DNA of 64,000 bases from DATMER01 sp963741305 (GTDB lineage: Bacteria > Acidobacteriota > Thermoanaerobaculia > Multivoradales > UBA5704), in NCBI GenBank assembly GCA_963741305.1, contig CAVUHL010000003.1, positions 3,162,001-3,226,000 on the forward strand, in the 5' to 3' direction. The notes beneath the pieces were generated by a model that had not been told where the DNA came from, did no database searches, and was given only the letters and a program-made list of their open reading frames with translations. Positions 25,701 through 34,973 of the stretch are shown here, piece after piece; the stretch's first letter is position 1, and every line of letters starts with the position of its first letter. The position numbers were made by a program, and so were the translations under genes.

Positions 25701-27953
25701 ATGAGCGTCCTGTCATTTCCCCGTATCTATTTCAACGGCTACATGCAATGGAACGTCGACACCACCAATAACAACGACTACGTCCCGGTCTATGACGCAG
25801 CCGACGCCGCGCTCGATTGGGCCTACCTGGCAACCATGGAGCCGCCGATCACGCCGGCTAACTTCCAGACGGCGTTCCGGCCCTGGGTGATCAAGCCCAC
25901 CAGCGACTCCTGCCCACCGACCCCGCTTCCGGTGGTCAACCAGGACAATTGCAACGACGACCCGACCTGCCACATGGCGAGCCGCTGGAACTACTTCGGC
26001 AACCAGGGTGCTTCCTTCGTCCAGTACCAGAACTATGTCACGGTGACCACGGGCGGGGCCCTCGCCTACGAGCAGCCGGCCGCGTCCGACGATCCGATCC
26101 TCAACCAGCCGCTGACCATCAAGGGGCGGCTCGTGGACATCAACCCGATCTCGCCGTTCTGCAGCCAGATCTATTTCAGCACCGTCAATGCCGGCAGCTC
26201 CACGACGTTCATCGGCGGCCCGCAATATCAGCGGATGTATTCGCGCTCATTCCTTGCGCCGCGCAACATCGCCTCGGACCTGATCATCGCGGGCGCCGTG
26301 GGAACGGTCTTCCAGACGACGATTCCGACAGCAACGGTAACCTCCGGCAACGCGGGCAATTCCGCGCTCCTCGCGGCCCTGCTCCAGGCACTCAAGGCAC
26401 CGGGCGCGGCTGGGCTGATGCTGCGCCTCTCCGCCTACAATACGCTCTATTACCAGAACGGAATTCTCAACGGCACCACGCAGCAGCCGCGCACCTGCGA
26501 TGAGCTCACACAGATGTATCAGAACGGCGAGGTGTTCACGAACCCCGCCTACAGCCGGCTCGTCGGTGTGATCGGAGTCTGGAACGAAGGCGAGCTCGCC
26601 ACCGCGCCGGGAGGACGCATGCTGGTGCCCAATGCCGTCGCCACCCCGGTCTCCGCCGCCGGTGTCGCCTCCGGAGCCGCCAAGGCTGCAGCGCCCCCGC
26701 AAGCGCCAAAGGTCCGTGTCGAAGGGCATGCCCGCGTTCACGTCTCTTCTGCTCCCACGGCCATGGCGGCAGTTCCTGCTGGGCAACCCCCGGTGCCCTT
26801 GCCGCTGGGCGCCATCCAGGCCGAGGTGAACGCCTCCGCCGGGATCGTTTCCCTCGATCTCCTGAATGCCATCCCCGAGTACACCTCGGGCGGCACCAAG
26901 TTCGACTACGGCGACTTCGACCTCGGCGTGCAGATGCCGGACGGCACCTTCAACGAGATCGGGAGCTTCGGCTTCGATCAATACGATCAATCCGCCTACG
27001 AGGCGAACGGCGGCATCGTAGACGTTCCCTTCGCCACCGGAGTGACGGAGGAGGACGTAAACCAGTGGTGCGCTGACGGCCTGCTCGCCCTGCGCAACCA
27101 GGGAACGGTCGTGTCGCTGGAAACGCCTCTGACCGTGCAGACCGACGACCGCGGCGTCTACGTGGACGAGTGCCGCGTCGAGACGATCACGTTGCAAGTC
27201 CTCTACAAAGGAGCGCCGGCCCCAGCGGGTACGCAGGTGGCGCTCGCCCAGTACTATCCGTGGCCGCTCCTGGTGAGCACGGGGCAATGGGTGCTCTTCG
27301 GCACGCAGCCGCCGTCGGGAGGGGATGGTCCGTTCTGCAACGTCACACCGGCGCAGCCCTATCTGGCCTTCCCGGATGGCGACGTAACCACCGTAGGCGC
27401 GAACGGCACCGCCACGCTGCAGATCGCCCCGCAGGCGGCCGGCTTCCCGATCGTGGCCTATTACCCGTACCTCGCCAACCAGGCCCCGCCCACTCCCCAG
27501 GCGCAAGTGACCTTCGGCTTCGCCAACTATCAGACCTACACGATCGGGACGGCCTACTTCACCGCCGTGCGCGCGCTGCCGTTCGACAACGCCCTGGTCT
27601 CCCAGTTCGTGGACTGCTGGAACGGCACGGGCTCGTACGCCGGCCAGCCCAAGTACAGCGAGAGCGCGGCCTGGCAGTTCATCTACAGCAACATCTTCTA
27701 CGTCTACGACATGCTCTACCCGGCCATGGATCAGATCATCCCGCTGGGCAATCAGCAGGCGGTGCAGACGAACATCGACGCGATCCTGGAGAGGATCTCG
27801 GAGACGGTCGTGGACACCACGGGCTTCATGCCTGTGACGCGCGAGATGTCCGCGGCCAAGCGGCTGATCCTGGAGGCCTGGGGAGGCCTGATCAAGGCAG
27901 GCTTCCCGCAAAAGGACTTGCCGCCGATCGCGGTGCAGTGCGACGTGAGCTAG
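25701..27953 (+). CDS. Large protein of unknown function beside the haloperoxidase-like gene
   Basis: 750 residues from the ATG at 25701, which has GGGAGGAGAG upstream. It opens MSVLSFPRIYFNGYMQWN, a conserved-looking signature (SFPR-h-x-F-x-G) that I have seen associated with large uncharacterised bacterial proteins, but I cannot name the family. The body is beta-rich, aromatic and glycine-rich, with an Ala/Pro-rich insert near 315-370. No signal peptide or membrane segment; six or more cysteines. Position right after the haloperoxidase-like gene suggests co-expression. Function unknown. Confidence 0.75.
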   Translation: MSVLSFPRIYFNGYMQWNVDTTNNNDYVPVYDAADAALDWAYLATMEPPITPANFQTAFRPWVIKPTSDSCPPTPLPVVNQDNCNDDPTCHMASRWNYFGNQGASFVQYQNYVTVTTGGALAYEQPAASDDPILNQPLTIKGRLVDINPISPFCSQIYFSTVNAGSSTTFIGGPQYQRMYSRSFLAPRNIASDLIIAGAVGTVFQTTIPTATVTSGNAGNSALLAALLQALKAPGAAGLMLRLSAYNTLYYQNGILNGTTQQPRTCDELTQMYQNGEVFTNPAYSRLVGVIGVWNEGELATAPGGRMLVPNAVATPVSAAGVASGAAKAAAPPQAPKVRVEGHARVHVSSAPTAMAAVPAGQPPVPLPLGAIQAEVNASAGIVSLDLLNAIPEYTSGGTKFDYGDFDLGVQMPDGTFNEIGSFGFDQYDQSAYEANGGIVDVPFATGVTEEDVNQWCADGLLALRNQGTVVSLETPLTVQTDDRGVYVDECRVETITLQVLYKGAPAPAGTQVALAQYYPWPLLVSTGQWVLFGTQPPSGGDGPFCNVTPAQPYLAFPDGDVTTVGANGTATLQIAPQAAGFPIVAYYPYLANQAPPTPQAQVTFGFANYQTYTIGTAYFTAVRALPFDNALVSQFVDCWNGTGSYAGQPKYSESAAWQFIYSNIFYVYDMLYPAMDQIIPLGNQQAVQTNIDAILERISETVVDTTGFMPVTREMSAAKRLILEAWGGLIKAGFPQKDLPPIAVQCDVS

Positions 27954-27964
27954 AGCCACCGTCA

Positions 27965-28447
27965 CTAAGACGGATCGGAGAGGTCGCGCTGGAGGATCTC
28001 GCCGATCAGGGCGAGGGCGGTGGGGCCGGCGGCGCCGAGGAGGCCGGCCAGGGCCTGTGGCGTCTGCGCCAGGTAATGCTGAAGGTGCAGCGCCGCGGTG
28101 AGCTCCGGATCGAAGACATCCAGGTCGCCCACCAGCCGGCCTCCCTGCTCCAAGGGAAACCGCCCGCCGCTCCGCTCCAGCAACCGGAAGCGCTGACCTG
28201 CATGCAGCGCAGGCAATGTGCCCGCGATCACCTGGGCGAGGCCGCGGCTGGCGCACACTGCCTTGGGCGTGTGACCCTGCTCCGGACTCTCCCAATCCCG
28301 GAACACCCCCCAACCCTCCGCCACGCGCACCACTTTCCACCTCGCTTGCATCTCGCATCCCGAGACCCACTCGGGCTCATCCCGCTCCCGCAAAAGATCC
28401 AGCACCTGGGATCGGAACGCGTTCGGCGGCAGGATCTGACTGGACAT
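27965..28447 (-). CDS. Hypothetical protein
   Basis: 160 residues from the ATG at 28447, which follows AGGAGG by six bases; a GTG two codons upstream is less likely. Mixed alpha/beta sequence with no membrane segment; motif-like stretch GWGVFRDWESPEQGH. No recognised domain. It is divergent from the helix-turn-helix regulator gene (start 28562), which may control it. Confidence 0.6.
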   Translation of the reverse strand: MSSQILPPNAFRSQVLDLLRERDEPEWVSGCEMQARWKVVRVAEGWGVFRDWESPEQGHTPKAVCASRGLAQVIAGTLPALHAGQRFRLLERSGGRFPLEQGGRLVGDLDVFDPELTAALHLQHYLAQTPQALAGLLGAAGPTALALIGEILQRDLSDPS

Positions 28448-28561
28448 GGGCACCTCCTGAGTGGAGAGAATTCAATCAGCACTCAGGACTTTTTGTCAAG
28501 ATGTGGAACTCACGACGTTCTTTCCGAGAAAGAGCCAAGGTTTGCTGTACAATACCCGACC

Positions 28562-29014
28562 ATGAAGGACAAAGACGTAGTCCGCGTGGCTCAGATGCTC
28601 AAGGCTGCGGTGCGGTTCACGGGAATCTCTCACCGCAAGATCGAACGCGAAATGGAATTGAGCACCGGCTACCTGAGCCGGATCCTCTCCGGCAAGGTGG
28701 AGCTTCGAATTCAGCATGTGCTAGGCGTCTGCCGCGCCATCGGCCTGCCGCCCTCGGCTTTCTTCGAGGCCGCCTACCCCAGCCGGGAGCTCGATCCCGA
28801 GACCGCGCGGCTCGTAGCGGCGCTCCAGGAGCTGCTCCCTGGCGAGGACGATGCTCCCCGCACAAAAGCGCGCAAGCCCGCCCCCGCTCGTCCGCCTGCC
28901 CGCAAAGCCGGCAAGCAGGTCACGCCGACCGCCACCTCCCAGCTCCGCCGCCTCTTGGAAGCGGTCCTCGTCGAGATGCAGGAGCAGGACGAGGAAGATC
29001 AGGAAGAGGCGTAA
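28562..29014 (+). CDS. Helix-turn-helix (XRE-like) transcription regulator
   Basis: 150 residues. The N-terminal ~70 residues form an XRE-like helix-turn-helix: GISHRKIEREMELSTGYLSRIL with recognition helix STGYLSRIL and following IGLPPSAFF, a common end of this domain. A Lys/Pro/Arg-rich linker (about 95-125) and an acidic tail (EQDEEDQEEA) follow. It probably regulates itself and the divergent 27965-28447 gene. Confidence 0.85.
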   Translation: MKDKDVVRVAQMLKAAVRFTGISHRKIEREMELSTGYLSRILSGKVELRIQHVLGVCRAIGLPPSAFFEAAYPSRELDPETARLVAALQELLPGEDDAPRTKARKPAPARPPARKAGKQVTPTATSQLRRLLEAVLVEMQEQDEEDQEEA

Positions 29015-29025
29015 AACACCAATAA

Positions 29026-29049
29026 GAAAGGGGCCTTGCGGCCCCCTTC
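29026..29049. terminator. Candidate terminator hairpin between convergent genes
   Basis: GGGGCC TTGC GGCCCC with flanking GAA/TTC pairing lies in the 63-base gap between the regulator gene and the convergent 29078 gene. No strong T-tract follows on either strand, so termination is likely but not certain. Confidence 0.4.
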
Positions 29050-29077
29050 AGGATCAACGTCTGCGGCTGGAGCCGCG

Positions 29078-29464
29078 CTAATCAGCCTCTTCGACTTCGG
29101 AAACGGCCGTGATTTCGGTCGTCGGCTCCTCCTCGATCTTGCGGCGGGTGGCGCGCGGCAGCGGGTTGAGCCCGAACTGCCGGAGCTGGTCGTTGCGGAA
29201 TCCGAGCTGCGCCTTCAGGTGCGCGGCGAGACGGGTCCGCAACTCGGCACCACGCCTCTCCAGCTCTTGGCGCCTGCCGACGGCCTCATGGAGCTGCGCC
29301 CGGGCTGCTTCCTGCTGCAACACGACGACCCGCAAGTCCGCCACGAGTGCCAGCAGCTCATTGTAGAGCGGCAACAGGAACGGCCACTCCGCCAGCTTGG
29401 CCAGCAGACTGCTGACCAATACTTCCCACGAGTTGATCTTCTCACTGTACAGCGATAGACGCAT
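29078..29464 (-). CDS. Coiled-coil protein of unknown function
   Basis: 128 residues from the ATG at 29464, with AAGGAG six bases upstream. Central residues about 35-90 are a long amphipathic helix (LLALVADLRVVVLQQEAARAQL etc., broken here) predicted to form a coiled coil; the C-terminus is acidic. Contains NPLPRATRRKIEEE. No signal peptide. Convergent with the regulator gene. From 29465 to 29693 I see no gene. Confidence 0.55.
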   Translation of the reverse strand: MRLSLYSEKINSWEVLVSSLLAKLAEWPFLLPLYNELLALVADLRVVVLQQEAARAQLHEAVGRRQELERRGAELRTRLAAHLKAQLGFRNDQLRQFGLNPLPRATRRKIEEEPTTEITAVSEVEEAD

Positions 29465-29693
29465 GACTCTCTCCTTCAAACTGGACGTTTCTCTCTTGCG
29501 CAGGGCACACCCCCGCTGATTGCTTCACAGCATCGACCTCCACACGGCCCGGCTTGGAGAGTTCTTGTCGACGAAGAGGAGAGTAATGCAGGTCACTATC
29601 GCTGTCAATAGATAAGCGTAGACGGATTTCAGATCAGCGCTGGCCGGAGGGAAGAATGCAGCGGTTCCCCTCTCCCGGGGGAAGGGATGAGGG

Positions 29694-30830
29694 TCAGGCC
29701 GTGGGGTTGAAAACAGCCGTGCTGTCGTGCTCGACGCGGCGGAGGAACTTCGCGGTGCGGCGGAGCAAAGCGAGAAGGTCGACGGCGGCGAGGCGCAGCT
29801 CGAGCGCTTTCCGCAGCACGAGCACCGAGAGCTGCCCCTGCTCGGGGATGTCCATCTCTTGGAAGACCGCCAACGCCTCGAAGGCCAGGGCTTCCGTCTC
29901 GTCGATGCGCCCCTGCTCGAAATAGACGGCTGCCAGGTCCAGGCTCGCGACTGCCGCGGTATAGGAGAGACCCTCCTCCTGGAGACCTCTCCGCTCCGCC
30001 TCGAAGTCCCGCGCCGCCTCGTCGAGCTTGCCAAGGCCGGCGTTGATGAGCCCCCAGAGGCCCCGCAGCTTCAGACGATCGATCATCCCGCCGTGGCGCT
30101 CGTAACGCCCGAGGTTGGACCAGAGCAGGAGCCGGGCTTCCGCGTAGCACTCCTGATCCACGAGCGCGAGAACCTCATTGTGCATGGCCTGAAGGTAGAG
30201 AATGGGGTCGCGGCTCTCGTCTAGCATTTCCCGGCCTTCGCGGGTGAGCTCCAAGGCCTCGCCGCTCTCTCCGTGATAGTTCTTGAACAGCCCCTTCTTG
30301 ACCAAGGCGCGGCCGGTCATGTGCCGGTCGCCTACGTTCAGATGCATGCCGGCAATCACGTCAAGGATGTCGAAAGCCTCGTAGAAATGGCAGCGGTGCC
30401 CCTCAAGGGACGCATGAACATCCATGAGCCGGACCTCCAGCTCTTGGCTGCGCGAACCACGGACGAGGCAGCGCAGAGATGTGGAAAGGCTCTCCGCGGC
30501 GCGCTCGTAGTCGTTGGCCACGCGCTGGGCGTTGGCCAGCTCGCCCCAAGCGCGGCAGCGGTGATCCCAGACTGCCTGCTCCCCCAGCCTGCGGGAGGTG
30601 AGCTTCTCGGCGACCTCCGTAGCGGCTCGCGCCAGGGCGACCATGGCGCGGGGACTCTCCCGTCGCTGCTCCCAGCTACGAGTGAGGAGGGCGTCTAGCC
30701 CCTCCAGGCCCCGCAGACGCGCCGGCCCGTGCAGGATGCCGAATGGCCCCTTGGCGTCGATCACCTGCAGAGCCTCTTGGTAGAGGTCCTTCCCCTGGTC
30801 AGTCATGTGTTTCGTTCCGTGCGTCATTCT
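29694..30830 (-). CDS. Tetratricopeptide-like helical repeat protein
   Basis: About 378 residues; start is uncertain between ATG 30830 and ATG 30806. The chain is all helical with repeated ~35-residue pairs such as ANDYERAAESLSTSL, GLGKLDEAARDFEAE and YFEQGRIDETEALAFEALA, typical of TPR domains in signalling and regulatory scaffolds. No catalytic domain, membrane segment or helix-turn-helix. It resembles the TPR effector part of STAND or XRE-TPR regulators without the DNA-binding domain. Probably protein-binding; partner unknown. Confidence 0.7.
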   Translation of the reverse strand, partial: RMTHGTKHMTDQGKDLYQEALQVIDAKGPFGILHGPARLRGLEGLDALLTRSWEQRRESPRAMVALARAATEVAEKLTSRRLGEQAVWDHRCRAWGELANAQRVANDYERAAESLSTSLRCLVRGSRSQELEVRLMDVHASLEGHRCHFYEAFDILDVIAGMHLNVGDRHMTGRALVKKGLFKNYHGESGEALELTREGREMLDESRDPILYLQAMHNEVLALVDQECYAEARLLLWSNLGRYERHGGMIDRLKLRGLWGLINAGLGKLDEAARDFEAERRGLQEEGLSYTAAVASLDLAAVYFEQGRIDETEALAFEALAVFQEMDIPEQGQLSVLVLRKALELRLAAVDLLALLRRTAKFLRRVEHDSTAVFNPTA

Positions 30831-30888
30831 CTCATGGAAGAGATCCCTCCCGGAAGTCCAGCCCCTTCGTCCGGGAGGGACGCAGTCT

Positions 30889-31143
30889 CTAGCCGTCTGG
30901 ATCGATGCCATGCCCCTCGTCGGCTCCGGGCTGCGGAGGCTGGCCGCTGTCCGGGGGCACCTGAGGCGCGGGAGCCGAGGCCTGGGCCCAGACGGCGGAA
31001 AAGAGCTCGCCCGCCCAGGTCAGGAGCCGGTCACCGAATCCGAGGGGCTCAGTGGAGCGTGCAGGCATGGCATGGACGGGGACGGCCAGGGTGGCGGCCA
31101 GGCACAGGGCCGCAACCGTCCGCTTCAGGGTACGTGAAGACAT
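30889..31143 (-). CDS. Small secreted proline-rich protein
   Basis: 84 residues from the ATG at 31143, with GGAGAAGG upstream. MSSRTLKRTVAALCLAATL and VPVHAMPA form a signal peptide. The mature part is short and ends in a Pro/Gln/Gly-rich tail (APQVPPDSGQPPQPG). No domain recognised. From 31144 to 31379 no gene is seen. Confidence 0.5.
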   Translation of the reverse strand: MSSRTLKRTVAALCLAATLAVPVHAMPARSTEPLGFGDRLLTWAGELFSAVWAQASAPAPQVPPDSGQPPQPGADEGHGIDPDG

Positions 31144-31379
31144 CCTTCTCCTCCTCGATCTCCGCGGGACGGTCCGGTGGCCGGGATGGTTCCGGCGCCT
31201 GCGGGGAGCAACGTTGGGCGTCGTCTCTACAAGTCTAAGTGCCGCGAGGAGGTCAGTTTGGGCTGCGATTGCTGGCATTGCCCTGAAGTAATCCGCCGCA
31301 GCCGTCCGTCCAAGGATGGGACGGGAACAGATTCCGGTCAGCGGGTGACCTCGCCCTCGGGCGGCGAAAGGACTCAACC

Positions 31380-31745
31380 ATGGACAAGGGCTTCTTCCAC
31401 AAGAACATGGTGCCGGCGGGCTCCACGCTGGTAGTGAAGGTCTCACCGGCCGCGCCACCTCCGGCTCCCGATCTCTGGGATGCCATTCTCGTGCTGAGCC
31501 GCAAGGACGGGACGACCGAAGCCACGTTCTCCAACAACCAACTGCGTGCGGGAATCGAGCACGCGCTCAGCGGAGATTCGAGCCGGTACAGCGGGCCGCT
31601 CGTGCTCACCTTCGCCGGCGCGAGCGACGCACGGGTGGAATTGGAGGTCCAGAAGCCGGACGGCACCCAGCACGGCGAGGCCTACGACTTCATCCACTCC
31701 GCCGCGCCCGCCGACGCCATTTCGATCCGGCTGCGCATGGCCTAG
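31380..31745 (+). CDS. Hypothetical beta-rich protein
   Basis: 121 residues beginning MDKGFFHKNMVPAGS. Strand-rich (STLVVKVSPAAPP, GPLVLTFAGA, ARVELEVQ) with no signal peptide or membrane helix. AAAGGA precedes the ATG. It lies 18 bases before a larger secreted-protein gene and is probably in the same operon. Family unknown. Confidence 0.6.
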   Translation: MDKGFFHKNMVPAGSTLVVKVSPAAPPPAPDLWDAILVLSRKDGTTEATFSNNQLRAGIEHALSGDSSRYSGPLVLTFAGASDARVELEVQKPDGTQHGEAYDFIHSAAPADAISIRLRMA

Positions 31746-31763
31746 TCCTGGGGAGACATTCAC

Positions 31764-33266
31764 ATGAAACGCTCAGAACAGAAAATCATGCGCGCGGCCG
31801 CCGTGGCCGCCGCCTTCCTGCTCACCTTGGCTGCGATGCCGACGCGGGGTGAGGCGCAGTGTCCAACCGCATTGACCATCGGCGAGTGCCTGCGGCAAGT
31901 CAAGGCGGCGGCGATCGAAGACGCGGAGGAGAAGGAGGTCGCCTCGGGCGTCGCCGAGGAAAGCGCGGACCTGGAGGCGATGCCGACCGGCATGGACACC
32001 GGCGGCGCGACCCTGCAATCGACAACCAAGGATCTGGTGCCGCTCGCCGCGATTGCCGGCCTGCTCGGCCAAGGCGACGGAACGAACGACCAGGGCGACC
32101 TCGTCGCCAACCTCAACTTCCTGCTGCCCGGCGGCCTGGCCGGCAGGAACTCGCAGCTTCAAGCGATCGCGACGACCAAGCCGGCGCTCTCGACCGCCGT
32201 GCGCGAGGCGCTGCCAGAGACATCGCGCGACGAGCTTGCCGGCACATTGGCGGAGAAGATCTCCGGGAGCGACCAGGTCGCGATCAGCTTTACCTACAAC
32301 ATGCAAGGCCTCAATCGGGGACGGAACTTCGAGCTGTACCGGAACCGCTATCGCGCGCTCGTCCGGCCCATGGTGAAGGGACTTCTCGGCCAGCAAGGCG
32401 ATGCCAACGATCTGTTCGACCAAGCTAGCGACCTGTGTCCACCGGGCCCCGGAGAAATCGAGGACACCGACAGGAAGTTCGTGGACATCGAGACGAAGTG
32501 CCCGGGAGTGGGACAGCAGGTGAGGACCCTGATCGCACAGGGAGCGGCCGCCTTCGTGAAACCTCTCGTCGAGCTTCGAGAAGGCCTTACGACGAAACGC
32601 TTCGACCGGTTCGGCGAGCTGGTCGCGAACCAGCCGCAGCTCCACGTCAGCCTGACCGCCACCGAGCGCGAGCCGCTGGTCGGCGCCGACACGACGTCGG
32701 GCAAGCTCACCTACGAGTGGGCACGGGTCAACCTCGCGCACGCGATGTCTGAGGACTGCCACCGCCGGCTCGAACAGGACGGTGACGCGGAGCCCGACGC
32801 TGCCTTCGTGGCTGCCTGCGCCAGCGAGTACACCTCCTATGTCAACGCCCACGACGCCGAAATCGCCGAGGGCGAACGCATCTCCCTCACGCTCGAGTAC
32901 GAGAGCGTCGATTCGCTGGTGGTGCCGCTCTCGACGCTGCTCCCCGATGCCGGCGTCGAGGACTTTCACTCGCCGAGCTCGAAGACGCGCATCGCCAAGC
33001 TCGGTTGGAGCCGAAACTTCGGCGGCCTGCAGGGGCAGCCGACCCGGTTCGACCTGGTGGCCGGCTACGAGGACGTTACGGACGACCCGGCGCGGCGCGA
33101 CCGGATGGTCGCCACTGCCACCATGAACTTGAAGTTCGGCCAGATCGACGTGCCGTTCGGCATCGTCTACGCCAACCACGGCAAGTACCTCGGCGAGGTC
33201 GACGAGCAACTCAGCGCTCATCTAGGCCTCAAGTTCGACCTGAAAGCGCTCGCGCCGACTCCCTGA
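31764..33266 (+). CDS. Secreted protein, possibly outer-membrane
   Basis: 500 residues. Signal peptide MRAAAVAAAFLLTLAAMP ending near GEAQ. The C-terminal third alternates polar and hydrophobic residues in strand-like stretches (RIAKLGWSRNFG, RFDLVAGYEDV, MVATATMNLKFG, VPFGIVYANHG) and ends LGLKFDLKALAPTP, consistent with part of a beta-barrel, although it lacks a terminal aromatic residue. The N-terminal half is helical and charged. No enzyme motif seen. GGGGAGA lies upstream. Confidence 0.65.
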   Translation: MKRSEQKIMRAAAVAAAFLLTLAAMPTRGEAQCPTALTIGECLRQVKAAAIEDAEEKEVASGVAEESADLEAMPTGMDTGGATLQSTTKDLVPLAAIAGLLGQGDGTNDQGDLVANLNFLLPGGLAGRNSQLQAIATTKPALSTAVREALPETSRDELAGTLAEKISGSDQVAISFTYNMQGLNRGRNFELYRNRYRALVRPMVKGLLGQQGDANDLFDQASDLCPPGPGEIEDTDRKFVDIETKCPGVGQQVRTLIAQGAAAFVKPLVELREGLTTKRFDRFGELVANQPQLHVSLTATEREPLVGADTTSGKLTYEWARVNLAHAMSEDCHRRLEQDGDAEPDAAFVAACASEYTSYVNAHDAEIAEGERISLTLEYESVDSLVVPLSTLLPDAGVEDFHSPSSKTRIAKLGWSRNFGGLQGQPTRFDLVAGYEDVTDDPARRDRMVATATMNLKFGQIDVPFGIVYANHGKYLGEVDEQLSAHLGLKFDLKALAPTP

Positions 33267-33350
33267 CCGATCGGCCTCGGGATCAGACCGGTCGCCGCGC
33301 CAGCGCGGCGACTGCTCGGTCTCGAGGCCATCGAACCCGGCGGCCCCCCG

Positions 33351-33800
33351 TCAGTCCCGCTCGTCTTCTGTCTCTTCCTCTTCCTCCTCGCTCGCCTTCG
33401 TCACCGTGAAGGTCGCCTGGATATCGCCCTCGTCGAGACGGCGGACCGAGCCGAATCGGATCTCGTAACCCGCAAAGTCCATGCTCGTCATTTGGTCCGG
33501 TTTCATGATCGCCTGGACAGTTGCCAGGTCTTTCTCCTCGCCCAGGCGCATCGCGATGGTGCCCTTGAACGTCGCCAGCGAACAGTCATCCGGAGCCAGG
33601 CAGCCGGAATCGTCCGACGCTGACCGGAGCGTAACCTCGAGACCCTCTGGCTCCACACGGCCCGTCTGGCCTACGACGAGCACGAACGGTAATTCCAACT
33701 CCGCCTCGACGGCTTTGGGCTCCGCAGCAGACGCGGCGCTTCCTACCGCGACTGCAGCAAGGACCACCAGGGCGGCCTGCACCTGCCTGACGTGCCTCAT
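33351..33800 (-). CDS. Small secreted protein with acidic tail
   Basis: 149 residues from the ATG at 33800, preceded by GGGAGGAGAC. Signal peptide (QAALVVLAAVAVGSAASAAE), then a beta-rich domain with a cysteine pair (SGCLAPDDCSLATF) likely disulfide-bonded, ending in an acidic tract (KASEEEEEETEDERD). No known family. It is convergent with the preceding secreted protein gene, 84 bases apart. Confidence 0.6.
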   Translation of the reverse strand: MRHVRQVQAALVVLAAVAVGSAASAAEPKAVEAELELPFVLVVGQTGRVEPEGLEVTLRSASDDSGCLAPDDCSLATFKGTIAMRLGEEKDLATVQAIMKPDQMTSMDFAGYEIRFGSVRRLDEGDIQATFTVTKASEEEEEETEDERD

Positions 33801-34000
33801 AGCTTGTCTCCTCCCCAAAAGAGCTCTTCTCCCACCTTAGACACCTCGGCGATCAATTCCGTTCCTAGACTAAGCGCCTAATCGTCGTGACATAGTGCCC
33901 GTGTAGAGACGTAAAGCGGGTCCGAAATGTCATTCCCGAAAAAGCTTCAACACTTGCCTGGTGCTTGTCAGAGGCAGCAATCTCAGCTGAGGGCTTACGC

Positions 34001-34303
34001 ATGACCATGGATGAAGTCACCGAAGAAATCCGGCAGATGAAGTGGGACCTTCGGATCCTGAGCGACCAGGCGCACAGGATTGCCGATGCCCTGCCTGCTG
34101 AGGATCGGGAGCGGATCGCCGAGATCGCGGAACGGATCACGGCAGCAACCCGGGATCTGCTCGCGGCGGTCAAGCCCGATGAAATCGAGAGCGAAGCCGT
34201 CGCCGTTGCACGCCTGCTCGACGGCATCGCCGAAGTCCAGCAGCAGCTCAAGCTCATCGCCCGCGAGTTGCACGAGGTGGCCGGCGGGCTGATCCCTCAT
34301 TGA
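34001..34303 (+). CDS. Small helical protein of unknown function
   Basis: 100 residues from the ATG at 34001 (GAGGG upstream); ATG 34007 is an alternative. Almost wholly helical and charged, with heptad-like spacing (EEIRQMKWDLRILSDQAHRI) suggesting a coiled coil. No signal peptide or motif. It is convergent with vapC at 34325. The 200 bases before it show no gene. Confidence 0.55.
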   Translation: MTMDEVTEEIRQMKWDLRILSDQAHRIADALPAEDRERIAEIAERITAATRDLLAAVKPDEIESEAVAVARLLDGIAEVQQQLKLIARELHEVAGGLIPH

Positions 34304-34324
34304 GAGCTCGCCGCCGGTAGCCGT

Positions 34325-34741
34325 TCAAGCCGTTTTCGGGTCGAAGGGGGCCAGCCCCAGGTAGCGCTCGAAGGGCCGGAAGGCAGGGTCGCTGTGCAGG
34401 AGGGAGAAGCCCGCCTGGATGCAGAAGGTGGCGATGAGGCAGTCCACTAGCCCCGGCACCGGGGCGCTTTCGGAGAGCAGCCTCCGCTGGTGCTCGGCAC
34501 ACCTCAGCATCAGCTCAAGCCCGCCGAGGGGGTAAATGCGGAACCTCCGGAGCGCTCGGCGGGCCTCCTTCCACTGCGGATCGGGTCGAATGCCGGCAAT
34601 ACCGCTCAGCACCTCGCCTACGATCAGGTCGGCCGTCACCAGCCACTCGCGGCCGAGGGCGAGGTCGAGCCACTCCGTCTGCGCGGTGGCACGCCCTTCG
34701 AAGTAGTCCATCCAGACCGAGGTGTCAACGAGGATCTGCAC
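34325..34741 (-). CDS. vapC: PIN-domain ribonuclease toxin, VapC family (locus 1)
   Basis: 138 residues. The four acidic residues that hold the metal ions of PIN nucleases are all present: D6 (LVDTSVW), E43 (VGEVL), D100 (LVDCLIA) and D118 (HSDPAF). VapC toxins cut specific RNAs, often tRNA or rRNA, when free of antitoxin. Its start overlaps the vapB stop by 17 bases, so the two are translated together. The pair is a clear paralogue of the pair at 59220-59847, with the same overlap. Confidence 0.93.
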   Translation of the reverse strand: MQILVDTSVWMDYFEGRATAQTEWLDLALGREWLVTADLIVGEVLSGIAGIRPDPQWKEARRALRRFRIYPLGGLELMLRCAEHQRRLLSESAPVPGLVDCLIATFCIQAGFSLLHSDPAFRPFERYLGLAPFDPKTA

Positions 34742-34955
34742 CGCCCTTGCCTTTCTTGGCGGTCTTGGCGGCCGGCTCCGGCTTGGGGTCCTCCCACTGC
34801 ATCATCCCCCGCAACCGGCGCACGTCCTGCTGCTCGTGGAGCCGGAGGAGGGCGCGCAGCCCCTCCTCCACCACAGCCTTCTTGGTGCGCAGGCCGGTCG
34901 CGCGCATGGCATCGGCAACGAGCTTCTCGTCCAGGTCGACGTTGGTAGGCGGCAT
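34725..34955 (-). CDS. vapB: VapB-family ribbon-helix-helix antitoxin (locus 1)
   Basis: 76 residues. The N-terminus PPTNVDLDEKLV is the DNA-reading beta strand of a ribbon-helix-helix dimer, followed by two helices (ATGLRTKKAVVEEGLRAL) and a basic, disordered C-terminal tail that would wrap VapC. Antitoxins of this type bind palindromes in their own promoter and repress, more tightly in complex with toxin. AGGAG sits just before the ATG. The upstream region is filled with the 21-bp phased GTAC-centred array, the most likely target of this protein. Close paralogue of the locus 2 antitoxin (shared DLDE, TGLRTKKAVVE, GLRAL, LHEQ). Confidence 0.93.
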   Translation of the reverse strand: MPPTNVDLDEKLVADAMRATGLRTKKAVVEEGLRALLRLHEQQDVRRLRGMMQWEDPKPEPAAKTAKKGKGGADPR

Positions 34956-34973
34956 CGGGGATCTCCTGCCGCG

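Noticed and set aside
23201..25702. 833-codon open frame on the minus strand opposite the haloperoxidase-like gene
   Set aside because: High-GC antisense shadow; the plus-strand frame carries the PAP2 motifs and ribosome site.
26247..28370. 707-codon minus-strand frame
   Set aside because: Antisense shadow of the 25701-27953 gene with Arg/Gly/His-rich non-protein character.
34001..34303. Lanthipeptide precursor (ends with a GG near the C-terminus)
   Set aside because: Fully helical, lacks Cys and a Ser/Thr-rich core, and lies beyond vapBC from the lan genes.
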